Positions 32,611 to 46,353 of a stretch of 64,000 nt of DNA are shown here, one piece after another. The stretch lies in assembly GCA_008921705.1 (NCBI GenBank), contig VFFE01006709.1:375619-439618 (forward strand). Direction: 5' to 3'. Position numbers and translations under genes: made by a program. The stretch comes from Burhinus oedicnemus (Eukaryota > Chordata > Aves > Charadriiformes > Burhinidae). The notes below the pieces were generated by a model, which was not told the DNA's origin, did not search any database, and saw only the letters and a program-made list of their open reading frames with translations. The stretch's first letter is position 1. Each line of letters begins with the position of its first letter.

Positions 32611-35600
32611 ATTGTATAAGAGAAGCATGAGTTTTATGGCTTTGGCCTTTTGACAGTACACACTTTATGGAACTTACTGATTGTTTTAGAGGTCTGAGTA
32701 AGACCATGTTTCATTGCCTGAAATTGGAGCAGAAACATATTAGCAAAAATTACTTAGAATTATGTAAGTTTTTAATTAAAATTGCTAAAATACACAAGGG
32801 CAAAGCTGAGCCATAGCAGATGAACTTTGCAGCTGACAATTCTTTAGCTGCAGACTATCATTTATTTTTTCTAATAAACTGTATGATGTTTAAAGTAAAA
32901 TAATCTCTGTGGTTCTCTCTTCCTCTCTCTCCCCATCCTCTTTCCACTTTGATATCTTCCTGTCTTTCATTTCTGTCCATGTGGAGCTGGAGTTGAATTA
33001 TGGTATATGATTTGTATAGACTTGTATCTCTCCCCCAGGATCATAACCTTCTTATTGATTCCCTTAGCTCCTGGAGCTTACTCACACTCTTGCTGCTTCT
33101 CCACCCTGAATTTCCCCCATGGTTTTGTCTGTTTCCTTTTACTCTGTGGGCTCTCATTCAACCTAATTTTCTTCCTTGGTTTTAGAAAAGGAATGTATTG
33201 GTTTTCAGTTAAGAGTTTTTCACTTCATAATTTTGATATTTGTCTTTTATTTTTTTTCTAATATCTTTTTTTCTCTGGGCTAAAATATTGTTGTCTTGCT
33301 CCAACAGAGAAAGAATTAGAACTGCTTATCTTGCTGTGAAATGGAAAGACTCTGTTCCAAGTCGCCATCCGGAAGTTTCTGGCAGTGAGAAGAAGTGTTA
33401 ACAGCTGCCATGAAAGGGCTACTGAACTTGGTATTAGTACAGAGGTTATTTCTGCCTCAGCAATGTGTGTAATTTGCAAAATTAATTAAAAATGTATTTG
33501 CTTCCCTCAACAAAGAGCACAGTACATCCACATGGACTGTTGCTCTGTGGATGGAATAAAAGAAAGCAAGACCGAATCAAAACAAGGAATTCTAGAGCAG
33601 AATACAAATATGTTGAAATATTGCCTTGGGCTGTAAAAATGACTCCTGAAATGGACACTTATTTTTCATGCGCAGTGTTTAATATTTAGTTGTGGTTACA
33701 GATCCTATCAAGGCAAAAGATTATTGTAGCCTTAAGCCACAGTGTAACTCAGCTTATTGCTCCACCGTTGGAGTTTTCATTAAAAAGACGTATTTTGACA
33801 TTCTAGAGTCAGTGCACCAATAAGGAGTGCAATGTTTCAAGTATAAATTATAGGTCCTTCAGCTTACAAAGCAGGGCCGGACTGCAGCTGCCTCGGGGAG
33901 CTTCATTAAAACCTCTGAATTTTAGTGAGGCTAAATTGAAGCTCCTTGCTTGCACAGTGCAGATCCCAGGATAAGTTTCTGAATGATATCCTTTAAAAAT
34001 ATGGGGAACTTTGTTCGGGGTGAAATGTCTCCAAAGTCAGAAATATTTATTCACCATAACCCTAAAGAAAAGCATGAAAATCTGGTATGAAAAAGATACG
34101 ATAACGTAGCATTTTTCTGAAGGTAAAATCATATGCTATAGTAATGCTTTTTCTTTTTTCTGTCTGGGCTTTACCTGGAGAACTCCATGTCTCTCTGGTT
34201 AGCTCAGGTGTGAAGCCCTGAGACCTCAGGAGCGCCAAGCAGTGCGAATGAAATCTGAAGTGTTTCTGGATGTTGGCAGAACCCACCCCTGCACCATGTA
34301 TGTGCCTTCCGCTTTCTTCCTGTGCTCGCTTTAAAGGTTTCCCCCTCCAGCCCACCAGAACACCTGGGAAAAATGGGAACAAACCGATCCCGTTGGCAGA
34401 ACCACGGAGTGCTGCTCTGGGTGCAAGTGTTGCCCACGTGGAAGGAATTAAAACACCACCTTACGTCTTGCTTTTGGTAAGCGAGTGCTTGCTTGTTGAT
34501 ACCGCTCTAAAGCATTACTAACCAATACCTCCACAAAAATCTGTGCCTCTGTGAAAAAAACTTTGCAAATAGGCTGTAGTTAGAGCCGTAAACCCTACTA
34601 GTTTGTCGCTTATAGCACAGAGATAATCGTGCTGCTGGATTATTACTTTTTGAAAGGCAGAAAGCACTCTATGGTTTGGCATGAAGACTCTTGATTCCTG
34701 AGCAAAAGGCAGCATACAGGGTTTTATTACCTCACAGATTAATGAAATTTAATATGACGGATGCCATACTGTGGTGACAATGTAGCCCCTATGTTCATGA
34801 AATGGCACTTTTTTCAAGTAACAGCTCCAGCTTGGACCTTGTGCTTTGCATTTTCTAGAGATCTAAGCCAAAGTGGCTTTTAATGGAGGGAAGAGATTGT
34901 TTTGATTAAACAGAAGCCAGATCTGAAATTAAAGGCAGGGTTCAGAGGTCGCTATTATATTTTGGCAAAGATATTTCCTTCAATTTTTCGCTTTTTATTT
35001 AGAGACAGCTATACTTTTTAACACTTACTCTCTTATCTACAGGGAAAGGCCTAATATTTGAAATAGCATTTAGGATATACAACATGCAGGACTGCCGTGG
35101 TGGCAGGCTAATTCCATCTAGTTCGGTATCTCATTTTTGACAACTACCAGCCTCAAGATTCGAAGTGCAAGAATTCAGTTTTATTCAATTGCGGCATACT
35201 CTGTCCCCTTGCCTAGGTCTCATCCTGTCTGATTTTTTTGTAACCACATTTATATCCTTCTCCCACTCCGGGTTAGATTGTACCTTGTGCCGTAGCTCCA
35301 AAATAGGATACAGCGGGTCAAAGTGTGTGGAAGAAGTGTTTCTAATCTTGAAGAGGCACTGCTTCCCTGGGACACCCACAGCTTTTCCGTTTCTCTTTCA
35401 CATGAAGTTGATTAACTTCAGTTCTGTTTTCTGTAGGGCTGCCTGGAGTATTTTAAGTTTAGGCTGGTGGTGAGTTAAAAAAGATGTGCTGCTAGTCTCT
35501 CCTAAAAGGGTCCTAGTCATGACCTTGGTTTTCCTTAAAGCTTTTAGGACTCCTAGTTGTGTGACCAGGCCAGGGATGTGGGGAAATTTTTTTATTTTTT

Positions 35601-36867
35601 TTTCCTTTCAGCTTTCAATTTCTAATAATTTCCCACAAAATTTCTTGCAGTAGGTTTCAAACCTGCAATAAGTCCTGTAGACCATGTGAGAAGTGGTGTT
35701 TTCTTGCACTGAGAAGAAACTTTGAGACAAGGTTTCACAAGGAGTGTCATCTTTGGACATGGCACCAATGTTCAGACATACGGACCAGGGGACCAAAGCT
35801 AGGGTGGGTTAGAAAGGTCTCAGATATACAGTTCAACTATTCCCACTGATTTCTCAAATAAATGGGTGTTGCTGGTTGCAACAGCCCTTCCCGTCTTTCT
35901 CTGTAAACCTAGAACAGATGGTAGCATTTTGGCAATTAAAAAAAATAATCCTCCAAACAGCAAGTTTTATACTTGAAATCTGTTATGTCTGTGACAATGC
36001 AGAAGAAACCAAATCGTTCTGTGGAATTTGTTTCACTTTTTAATGGTTTGTGCCCATTACAAACGGACAGATTTGCCGTCTGTGTAAAAGCCATGCTCAC
36101 AGTTACCTCTGTAATTGTCCTAAGACTTGATACAAACGACTTTAGTAGCGGTAACGGTGTTCCCTGGGTAGCAGACCTGCCAGGCTGGGAGAGAGCAGGA
36201 ACCTCCCCAGCAATGCCCAGTGATTACCAGTAGGTACCTTGCAGTGTGTGTTGTTTGGAGAGTGGTAAGAATAAAAATACACCCTACTTATCCTGTACTC
36301 TGTAAAAAGAAACTGGTTTGGATTTAGGTTTAGGTTTTGCACTTTTAGTCTGGAATGTGTATGGAATTTTTCTGCTGCTTTGCATAGCTGAGCTGCATAG
36401 CTGAATTAAGAAAAACCTAGCAAATATTGGATTTGTGGTCCTTTGTGTAAAGAGGCAAAATTGGCAGCTTTAACAAGGAACGAATGGGCATGGAGACAAC
36501 TATCCACTTGTGCCTCTAAGGCAGCTCCTTCAGATAAGGACTGAGATTTATTGGCAGTTAAGGCTTTACTGCAGAACCTTCTCTGGGGATAAACCCTTGT
36601 TGTCTTTTGGCATTTCCACTGTTCTAGCACTTTTCACAAACACATGTTACTTTGCGTCATTTTTTTTTAAAGACTATTTTCTAGCATGCCTGAAGGAGGA
36701 CAAAATTTAGGTGTTTGTGGAGAAAAGCAACAAATAACAGGTCAAAATGAGGTGAGTTTGCAGACCTGTATCTCTTAAAAATCAATTTTGTCACTTGTGT
36801 ACATACAATACAGAAGAAAGCATGGGGACCCGTGGTCAGTGACAGTGCTCTTGCACATCATAACATT
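32611..36867. other. Gene-free stretch with one enhancer-like block
   Basis: No gene recognised. C/T-rich tracts occur near 32910-32960. The segment 33700-34010 is listed separately. The segment 34200-34450 is somewhat GC-richer and open in several frames on both strands, so those frames carry little weight. Confidence 0.5.
33700..34010. promoter_or_regulatory. Candidate conserved non-coding element
   Basis: A non-repetitive block that contains GCAGGGCCGGACTGCAGCTG (with a CAGCTG E-box), CTTCATTAAAACC, TTTTAGTGAGGCTAAATTG and GCACCAATAAGG. The last resembles a CCAAT-box context. No coding frame or transposon similarity. The mix of E-box, homeodomain-like and CpG words suggests a regulatory element, but only cross-species alignment can show it. 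Confidence 0.25.
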
Positions 36868-36913
36868 TTTCTGCCCCCTTAAGCAGTAATTTTCTGCCCC
36901 CTTAAGCAGTAAT
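36868..36913 (+). repeat. Perfect two-copy 23-bp tandem duplication
   Basis: Two identical head-to-tail copies of a 23-base unit beginning TTTCTGCCCCCTTAAGCAGT lie at 36868-36890 and 36891-36913. No mismatch between copies suggests a recent duplication. Confidence 0.95.
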
Positions 36914-39900
36914 TTCCTAGATGAATGGTGCTCTCAGAATCTGTGCTGAATGTAACATGGGACTTAGAAGGAACTTTGTAAACAAAGGAAATGGAAAGTT
37001 TGGTTAAGATATTGTTGGCTAAGAGAAAAAGGCTTATTACTAGTCTGAGTTTGTTTTGGGTTCTTAGTCAGCTTGGAATTAAAATGTAGGTTTACTGTGA
37101 CTGGAAATATAATAAGAAAACACTGAAAATTTCCTCTACATAGCAACATTGGAATTTAAATGTCTGTGATATTATTCCATGTTTTTTTATGAGTGATAAA
37201 TTTTGTTGTTAAAAACACTGGATTTTAGAATATACATTTCAAAGCGCATGAAGGCTGACCTTGGTTTCATATGTTTTTATGCTAATGTACAAGCCGTCCG
37301 GTTGTCCTTAAAGCGTCTGGGTCTCTGTAAATGCGTGCTCAGCGGCAAGGGGGTGAAACAGCTAAAACTTTAACCTGAAATTTTAAGTGGAAAAAAGATG
37401 AGAGGGGGAATCACCCTTAAATCATGATAAATATGCTCATGTCTGAAAGGTAACAGCAAAAACATACGCAGCAGCAAGAATCTTGAGAAGAAAACTAAAG
37501 AAAGTACCACTGGAAAAAATGGGTATTTTACTGAAAGTTCCAGGTTCTGGAATAAGATTTAGGACATTATATGTAAGCATGGTATGAACAAATCTCCTTA
37601 AGTCCTAGTTTACCATAGATTTGATCTAAAATAATGTTTCAAAGAGTGCACTGTGTTACTTTTTTCAGATTATGATGTGGGGTGAATGTTTTCACTTAAA
37701 GTTTCTCTGCCAGTTGGCTTTTGGCTTAAGTTTTGAAGGTTTTAATATCTCTACCACTGGAATGTTATAACTAAGCTCGTTCTAGATAGTCTTGATATCT
37801 GTAGAAGGGAAATTAATTTTTTAAATGAGAAAATGGAGTCTATAAATAGGATACTCGTATGCTCTAGAAAGTAATGGGAATTTTACTGGGAGTTTTACCA
37901 TTGCTTAAAGCCTTACGTGGGCATATTCTGCTCAGATACCGTGACAAGGCTATGGGAATAGGTGGATAGTGGACATGCCGGTTTTTGCCTTTTATTGTTT
38001 CTTATAATTAAAATTCTGGGTGTATGCTCTTGGAAAACCTCTGAGAGATTACTTCCATGAGTTTTGTATTTCCAGCTTTTAGCTACAGTCTAGTAATCTT
38101 GATTATAGATTCAGACGCACCTTCTGGCTGGAATTGTGATCCTTCTGGGGAAAGAGTAGAACTGAAATCACTGGGAACGAGGTATGTGATTAGCTGTCTG
38201 CTTTGTGTGTCACCAGTGTGGGACCGAGACTTAGTGTAATTATCCATGTTACTTTTATCAGGTTTTGATCCTGATGTAGTTTGAGCAATGAATTACTCTG
38301 AGAGACTTCTACTTAATCTGGTGGCTTTATGTTAGGAGAAAAGTTTTTTTTTCAAACAAGGGTATCGTTGAAGCCTTCATTGACTTTTTATGTAATAAAT
38401 TTTGTTACCGTGGAATTGCTTTTCCTTGACTTCAGCAAATATTTATTTCTCATGCTTGACATTTAATTACTGTTTTCCCCCTTTGGTTTCCTAAGGGTAA
38501 ATTGTGTTTGAGTCACTTGTGGGAAATTCTAACTAGTCATTAGCGCTATCGCATAAACTCTCAAGTACTGAAATGACTCTTGAAAATGGTATTTAACAAT
38601 TAAAAAAGTTTACTTTTGTAAGAAGACAAATGTTGGCTGTATGATCAGAAGAAAAGAAAACAAATTTCCACTTTCATTGCTATGTGTTCTGCAAAGGACC
38701 AAGACTTGACATGGTTCATGTGGTCTGCAACTGTCATGAAGCCATACGACAGCCAAATAACGTGAAAGTTAAATACATATGTACATATTTTATTTTCACT
38801 TTGCTAGGAAAGATACGTTACTTGCACCTTGAAACAGCCTTACCACTCCAGTGGGGATTTAGTCAATCTATAAACTATGCTAAATCATTTCCCAAAGAAG
38901 CTGTGTGAAAAGTAAGCATATAGAAATCAATCTTCTTCTAGTGCTTCCTGTGTCCTAACTGGACACTTTCCTGAAATGGAGGTAGAACATTAATTTACAA
39001 CATCTAATCATGTATTCATTTAAAATTATACAATTGTTTTATGATTTTTTTTTTCCCCTCTTCCTTTGCTAGCTCCCTCTTATCCGCCATTAAAAGCTCT
39101 GATAAATAGGCAGCAGATCTGACAGCTCTTTTGTTGTTTGTGGGATCTGCCATCCGAAGTTGGGAAGCTTCTACCCTAGCTGCCTCTCTGCAGATAGGGG
39201 TGGGTCCAGCCATGTCTACATTAGCAAGTAATTTGGTGCAAGAGGAACGGTTAAGTTCATTGAAGGAATTGATGCTGAGGCCTCTGTGTTTGTCTGATAT
39301 GTGATTTTGAGGGTTTAGCTTTTTCCCCAAGAAAACACTTCCTTGGCCCTCCTCTGGTCTGAAGCTTCCCAAAGAACAAGTCTTTGGTGTGTACTCTTGT
39401 GTTGCTGGTTGTGTCAGACACGTGTGTGCGGGGGTCCCAGTTTGGTTTCATCAGAAGGGAAACTAGCTCAGGCTCACAAGTGCTCTAAAAAAATGAAGCA
39501 AAGTATGCAAGCGTGGATGCTAAGGGGATTCACTTGCAAACCATGATACTGCTGCAAGCCAAAACAATAATATAGGTGTAGGCTTGCACGCCTTCCTCCC
39601 AAGCAAAAACCCCCCAAGTCTGATAATGTCTGTGATTTCTCCCCCCCAAACATGATACATTTTCATGTGGGTAGAGAAGTGGAATAGAGGTAAGGAATTT
39701 TTGGCAGTACTGGATCTCTAATTCCATTTAGCTGTACATCTGTTCTCTCTTAACCGAGAACCTTCTTAAATTTACAATTAATATTTTATTTGAAATTTTT
39801 ATAGAATTCTCCAGTCTGCTTGCTAAAGTTCCCTTGAATAGGGAATGGTCATGGCCATTTACAGGTTTATTAATAGTTGGAGCAGATTTTGAGATGGTGA

Positions 39901-42900
39901 ATCATGAGATTCATTCATTGTTGATGTCTTTTGAAAGGTACAAAGTAAGCAATGCTTTTGTGCATTAAATGTTTTCATAAAGTGTGATATTTGTGTAGCA
40001 TTTAAATCCTCTGTTTTCTTTCGGAAAACATGTTGAATGCTCACTTCAGAAAAATAATATTAAATGAGAGTCCTTTGGAACTCTTTACTAAATTTCTCCA
40101 TTTTCAGTGTTTTTATTTATTGAAATTGAACTTAACCAAAGCTAGTGAGCTTGAGATGGGGCTTGAAAAAAATCAGGATCTACTTGCGACATTGCATGTT
40201 TTTTTCACGGAACCTGGTATTCTTACTGAATTTGCCCCATAACTCAGTTTTAGTCTTCATGTCATCACTTCTATCTGAGGGAGTGTGAGAACACAAATGG
40301 CTGCCAAGGAGAAGTGGCACAGGCTGGTACTTATTCACTTTAGCACTGATGTCATGAGGGCTGGCAGAAAGCGAAAAGGTTTTTTTCCATTAGGAGGTGT
40401 GACTTTTTCTCTAGGGGTTGCATATCATTTCAGGTGTATTGTAATTAAGACCTTTAGGTCTTTAGAAGTATTATAAACAGAACATTTGGGGCTTAGCTCT
40501 GCTATCTGTATAAGACGTTTGTGGTTTTGTCTAACAGCATAACTATCACAGTTACCTATTTGAATGTCACCATTTATATCCAAAGGCAAATTCTTCTCTA
40601 TATCCCTCCAGAGCAGAAAGTTCTTGTTTTTCCTCTTTATTCTTTGTTCAAATATCCTCTTTCCTCTGTTCTCCTTGTTCCTATCTCAAGTAATCTCTAC
40701 TGTATCATGGCCAAGGCAAGACAATGGTGTTGGATGGGGACTCATCGACTCCTGTGTTTCCATCTGGACTGTCTCATTTCATTCTGTTGTCCACTGCCTT
40801 CCATGGGGTCAGGTTTAGATCCAGATACAATTCAAACTGACTTGTGGGCCTTCAGGCCTCAGCTGCTTTGGTTTGCTGAATGGTGTTCTGTTCAAGCCAT
40901 TCAACAAATACCACTTGGAGAGAGGGATTTAGTATATGACTTGTATTAATAAAAGCATGCAAAGATGGACTTCAGCTTCTGTTTTTTACTGTTTTGGTTT
41001 AAGGTTTCTAGTAGCATGGATAGACTTTCTTCAGTCAGCAGGACCAGCGCAACCATGCTGTTAAATAACCAATACCACAGTCCTTGACAGAGATGGGTGC
41101 GTACTTCCCTTGTGTAATTCATCCGCCACAAGAGAGAACATTTTTTATCAAAGTGGGTTTTTGGAGACTGTGGTTCTTAGAGTTTGTCAGTGAAATAACA
41201 AGACAGTAAGTGTATTTGTGACACTGGTTTAGGAGTTTCTCTTCCCTCCCTTTACCCTCAGCCACACGTACATTCCTGTGTAGCAGTTTGCCATCTCATC
41301 GGATGTGCCTCTTCAGCTGCTCTGTGGGCCTGTGCTGTTAATCAGGTTAAATATTTCTTCTGTCCCTTTATTCAAAATGTTAGTTCAAAGGTAGATTTTA
41401 TCCATCTAAATTGGCACAGCTGACATAGCTAATGGCAGTATGTGGCTGGGAATGAACATATGTGGGCAAGATTTTCTCAAGCTGATTTGGTTGTAAAGGT
41501 GAAGTCTTGTTAAACTCCAGTGAGAAGCTCATGATTGTCTCTTTCTGTATGTGACAGAACAAGGAAAACTTGTTTCTTCGGTTTCTTTCCTCCAAATGTA
41601 TTCAGTTTGTGATTTCATCTTCTAGTCTTGTGCTTTACGCACCGTTGCTTGTGATAATTGATTAATAGAACAAATGTAAAATACTTCCTACATACTGTTT
41701 CCTTTGTTAACAGGTAAAATACTTTTTTGCTCTAAAGAGAAAATATTTGAAACTCTTGATTAAGAACAAATAGGTGTTTATTAGTATATATGAAAATGCT
41801 TTTCGCTAGTGTGGTTGTATCACATGCTGCTCTTGAAGGAATGTTTAGATGAAAACATTATAATTATGTATTCAGAAATGTACTAAGTTTTTTGGGTAAA
41901 GAGTTTCCTTTAGAGCTAGGCAACTTGCAACCTAAGGTATCAGTACTGCTGTGAGCTCCACGTAAGTGATGCTAATCCATTTGTGCTGAGTTTAAGGAGC
42001 AGACACTGCTGAAACGTAGTACAAGTGAGATATAAAAATGAATGGAGGTGATGATGAAGACCATGGAGAGAACCTGTTTCAGAGACGATGAAAGAATAAT
42101 GTTTTAGATGGTTAAGTGCTTACTCTACTCATATTTTTGAACTGCGAATCCTTTAACATCTCGATCTTGATCTGACGATCCTTTTGGTGTAACTTCAGTG
42201 GCACTTTTGGGTGTGAAAAGAATATATGGATGACTGTTACTAAGCTATGGAAACCAGATGACTAAAACTCTGCGGTTTTGGTACTTTATGCATTTTGAAT
42301 AGCATGGTCTTTTCTATTCCCCTTGTGATATTAAGAATCATAACATTTTTTTCATTTACATTCACAAGGCATACTCCTGCAGGCTTCTTTCTCTTATCAC
42401 TGTCTGATCTTGCCTTAAGCATCCCTTTCCATGTGTAGTCTGATCTGAATTAATCTGCAGATGACTTGGGTAATGGGGGAAGGGATTCTTTCTCATGATA
42501 TTTTTGTCACTGAAAAAATTTCAGTTAGGTATAAACATTGTTATGAATTTCAGTTAGGTATTGTTTTTTTAGCAACCAATTCTTGCTTTCTAGATTTTTT
42601 TTTTTTTTGAGAGCAGAAAGCATGCTGGACAGAATGGTGTGTCTCACTCCAGTGTGTGAATTGATGACTAAGTTAAGATGTGTTGAGGAATATTTGTATT
42701 GTCTATGAAAAGCTCTGACACTGAGAGGTATTCTTGTTGTCTGCATGTTCATAGAATAATGAAAAGCTTGGTGGTTTCCTCCAAATTGTATGTATTGGCA
42801 GAACGATGTGAGACGCCGATTTCACACAGCATGTGGTATAAACTGCCTTGTTTTCCCATTTTAGAGTGCAGTTAAGATGGTTTATGATATTTTGACTGCA

Positions 42901-45900
42901 TGTATTTGATGCTGTAAACTGCTTTTAAGACTGTCATGCCTTTGTAATGTGCTGATGTTACCTTATTAGTAGCTGCGGGTTTTTTTCCACAGAAGCATTT
43001 AACTTATTGGCATTTGTTTTTACTGCTGACGTTTTGTTCAGCGTTAATATGTTGCTATGCAATTCGACTAGAAAAATGTTATGGTAAGCTGACTTGAAAT
43101 GTCATCCTGTCTTTATTTCCCTACAGGTTTTATGAGCTTAAATGAGCACCTGAGTAAGCTTTTGAAATGTGTCAGATAATGTAATTTCACAACGTTATTA
43201 CATGCTTGTTTCAGTTGGCACTTCATGCAACAAACTGTTTGTATGGCTTTTTGCCTTTCTGGAGCATTTTAAAAATAGTTCTGAACTAGAACATAAACAT
43301 ATTTGTAAGAGGTATAATTATTAAGTTATTTTTACCAAGTAATTTTGGACCAAAGATGTGTTGGCTCCAGAGTATTTTTCTGATACTGGTTTATGTTTTA
43401 GTGATTTACTGTATGAAAAAATTAATGGTGGAAATACTTCATATTTACCCAGTTGGGCAGACAAATGCCCTTCTCATCAGATTTCTTATTAATAGTTCTT
43501 AAGAAAGCCAATTTTTTGTTGGCCAGGGTTCCTTTTTTCCCCTCTCCCATTGGCTTTTCCTAGGGAAACTTGTTTCCAACCTAAAGAGTGCTAGTCACAT
43601 TTAAATGACATATGCATGGTGGGTTTTTTTCATGTAAAATACATCGCAGAGGCCAAAACTTATCCATATTATATTTCCATTCCTTGATGTCAGTTGTATT
43701 TTTTGATTTATTTATTTATTTTTAAATCTATAAAATACATTAGAAACTGCTTAATAAAGCTGCTAGCTACACTAGCTGAAAACAGGGGAAAACACTACCA
43801 TGGTTTGATCGTCAGTTAGACTGCTACCAAGTAATTTCGTCTGGACATGGATATAAGACCTTGTACACAGAGATGAAAGTGAGAAAAGGGGTGGTTTGGC
43901 AAGTCATTTTTTTAAACTTCATTGGATGCAATTTAACCGCGGGGGTGGGGTGTGTGTGTGATGTGGAGGGGATGGTGAGGAGGAAAGGTACTAGAATGAA
44001 GCAAGAGAAAGGTGATCAAAATTGCAGTACAGCTGATTAGCCCCATCCACTGTGAAGGAAGGCTGCGTTTTTCCATAGGTCCATGCATTTAGTCATGAAA
44101 ATGTGCCGTAATGAAATGGTCACTTGCACTGTCCTCATTTCCTCATCAGTTAGAGCTTCGTTTCTGTCAGTGAAAATGAACTTGCACATCATATCCTATT
44201 AGCAGAAGGGTAACGCTGATGGGGCAACAGGGGTGAAAACCATAGCATGGTAAAGAATGGCAGATAGTTTTACCACTATGTATTCTACTCTTTGGGTAGA
44301 GTTACACTACAAAGGCTAAGGGTGCTTAAGCGGAAGAGGTAAGTTACTCTGCTGCAGGCATGTGCTAAGGCCTACTCAGTTGACTGCAAACCTTAAATCA
44401 ATATCTGTAATTCAGGTATGCCCAGAGTTATCCTTCGTAAGCATAGAATGATAATTTAGAATAATTTTGTCAAAATAACGATCTGCTCATTAATGTGTCT
44501 CAATTTTTAGGAAGATTTAAGATTGATGATAAGAGATATTTAATTCCTGCTTTTTTAAATTATCATTTGGCCTAGCTCATCATAATCAATTTGTTTTTCT
44601 TTAAATGTTACAGGTGACCTGCATTATGTTGTGGAGATGGGGAAGAGCTAGATTGTGAGTATGTGATCCTCTTTGCTCCATAGTGGGTAAGTGAAGGAGA
44701 AGGTACCTCTTTCAGTTTTCCTCATTGATCAGAAGCTCTCTGCCATTCTGGTGCTAAGAACCTGTGATGGCCACTCTGTGCACTATAAACCTAGATGATG
44801 TCTGGAAAGAGAGGAGACGCTTCCACTCTCTGTGTTTTTTCATTTTCTGTTAAGTTGTTGTTTTCAATGGAAACCTGCTCAGGGTTGCATCTGCTGGAGT
44901 AGCTCGTTCTATGGGAGCGAAAACACATTCTTCCTCACTTCAGCGTGACTTGGAGGGAGCGGAGCAAGGTCAGATTTGGGGCTTTCTAAATCTTATGTGC
45001 TTTGTTATTTACATCACAGTATATTTCCCGATATCCTAAATCTTGATTCTCTGTGTTAGCCAATACAACAGCTGTTTCAACCTTTCTGTCAGAAGGCCCC
45101 TAACAAGCCAGTACTTCTATGTTCCTGTGGCTCGTCAGCATGAGATACCAAGATGTGCCTGCAACAAGCTAAAATTTTTCTTACTTAATGTTAAAATTGT
45201 TACGGGAAGAAGAAGGGAGGCTATAAACATTCTTTTATTATTTGGAAGGCCTTACGCTTTGCTGTATAGTTTAAAAGAAAAAGGAAATTGTCTCCCCTCT
45301 GCTTATATTTGTTCCAAGCATTTATGAAGTAGCCTTTTAATCTTTTATTAAAGTTCATTCTAGAGATATCTGAATGCTAGAAGATTCTCGACACTGAGGA
45401 AAAGCCCCAATGTATTGAGACATAAGTATTTTATTTTCACTGGAAATTAGTTAAATAAAACATGTTTAGTCTAATTAGATTCAAGTTTTAAAGTACAAAT
45501 ATATGCATAAACATTTTTCTAAAACGTATTAGATGAGTGCAGAAGGGCTTTCAGGGTGGTTGGTGCCTCTAGGCATGACTAAAATATAATTGACGATACT
45601 GCCAAAGATACCAGCACGAGTGTTAAAGCTGGAATTGTGAACGGTGAGGTCTGGCCATGGCAGGGTTCTTCCTTTAACCTCTCTGGCTCTTAATCCTGTC
45701 CAAGCACTCTTAGTCTTTCCCTTTGTCTTTGACTGAACGGTGCTCTTGCCTCTCTCTTTTGTAGGAAACTCATTCTTTCAGTTTGTACTTTTTCTTTCTT
45801 TTTCTGCCTTGAGGGTTTCATTACTTCCCTCATGGTGCTCTCTGCTGTCTTTGATCCTGTTTTTTTCATTCCCTTCATCCTTCAGTTTCACACATTTCTG

Positions 45901-46353
45901 GAGGGACTGCCCCTCTGCCCCCCTCCACAATCAATTAGAACAAATTTCTTCCTACTCATCTGTTACGTTAACGAACTCGGTGTGCTTTCCCGGCTCCCAT
46001 GACTTTATTCTGCTTCCATATCAAGACAAAATTTGGGCATTCACCGTCCTTTCCCCCCGACATTTTGGTTTCTGTTATGGGAGCTGTCGCACAGTCCAGT
46101 AAGTTGACCATGCTGTTTGGTCTGAGGACTAAGATGAGGAGTCTGAGCGCCTGTTGTCACTGGGTTTCTCCTTGAGACAAACTGTACCTTTCAGAAAGTG
46201 TTACTTAAACAAGTGGAAATGACTTGCCTAGTAGTAAGGCCGCTCTTGCATAAAACTAGTTAACTAAACTTCTGTCAGGTACATTGCCTCTGAGTGATTC
46301 CCAAATAATAATTTTTTTTAAGCATAAAATGAAAGCTGAGTCTTAAGTTACAA
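36914..46353. other. Long AT-rich stretch without recognisable gene
   Basis: About 9.4 kb with no gene I can support. Present are a short duplicated 16-mer (42517-42532 and 42546-42561), a T-run at about 42594-42609, a TTTA stretch near 43707-43723 and a G/T-rich segment at 43938-43985. The longest frames are plus 40521-40949 (142 codons), minus 39016-39372 (118 codons) and plus 45740-46102 (120 codons); none has a recognisable domain. Around 37230-37440 the text includes TATGCTAATG, an octamer-like word, among several CpG and could be a regulatory element. Confidence 0.5.

Noticed and set aside
40521..40949. 142-codon plus-strand open frame ending near AATAAA
   Set aside because: No recognisable domain, it begins at a non-ATG codon, and the composition looks like translated non-coding DNA. 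The nearby AATAAAAG is too common a word in AT-rich DNA to count as a polyadenylation signal.
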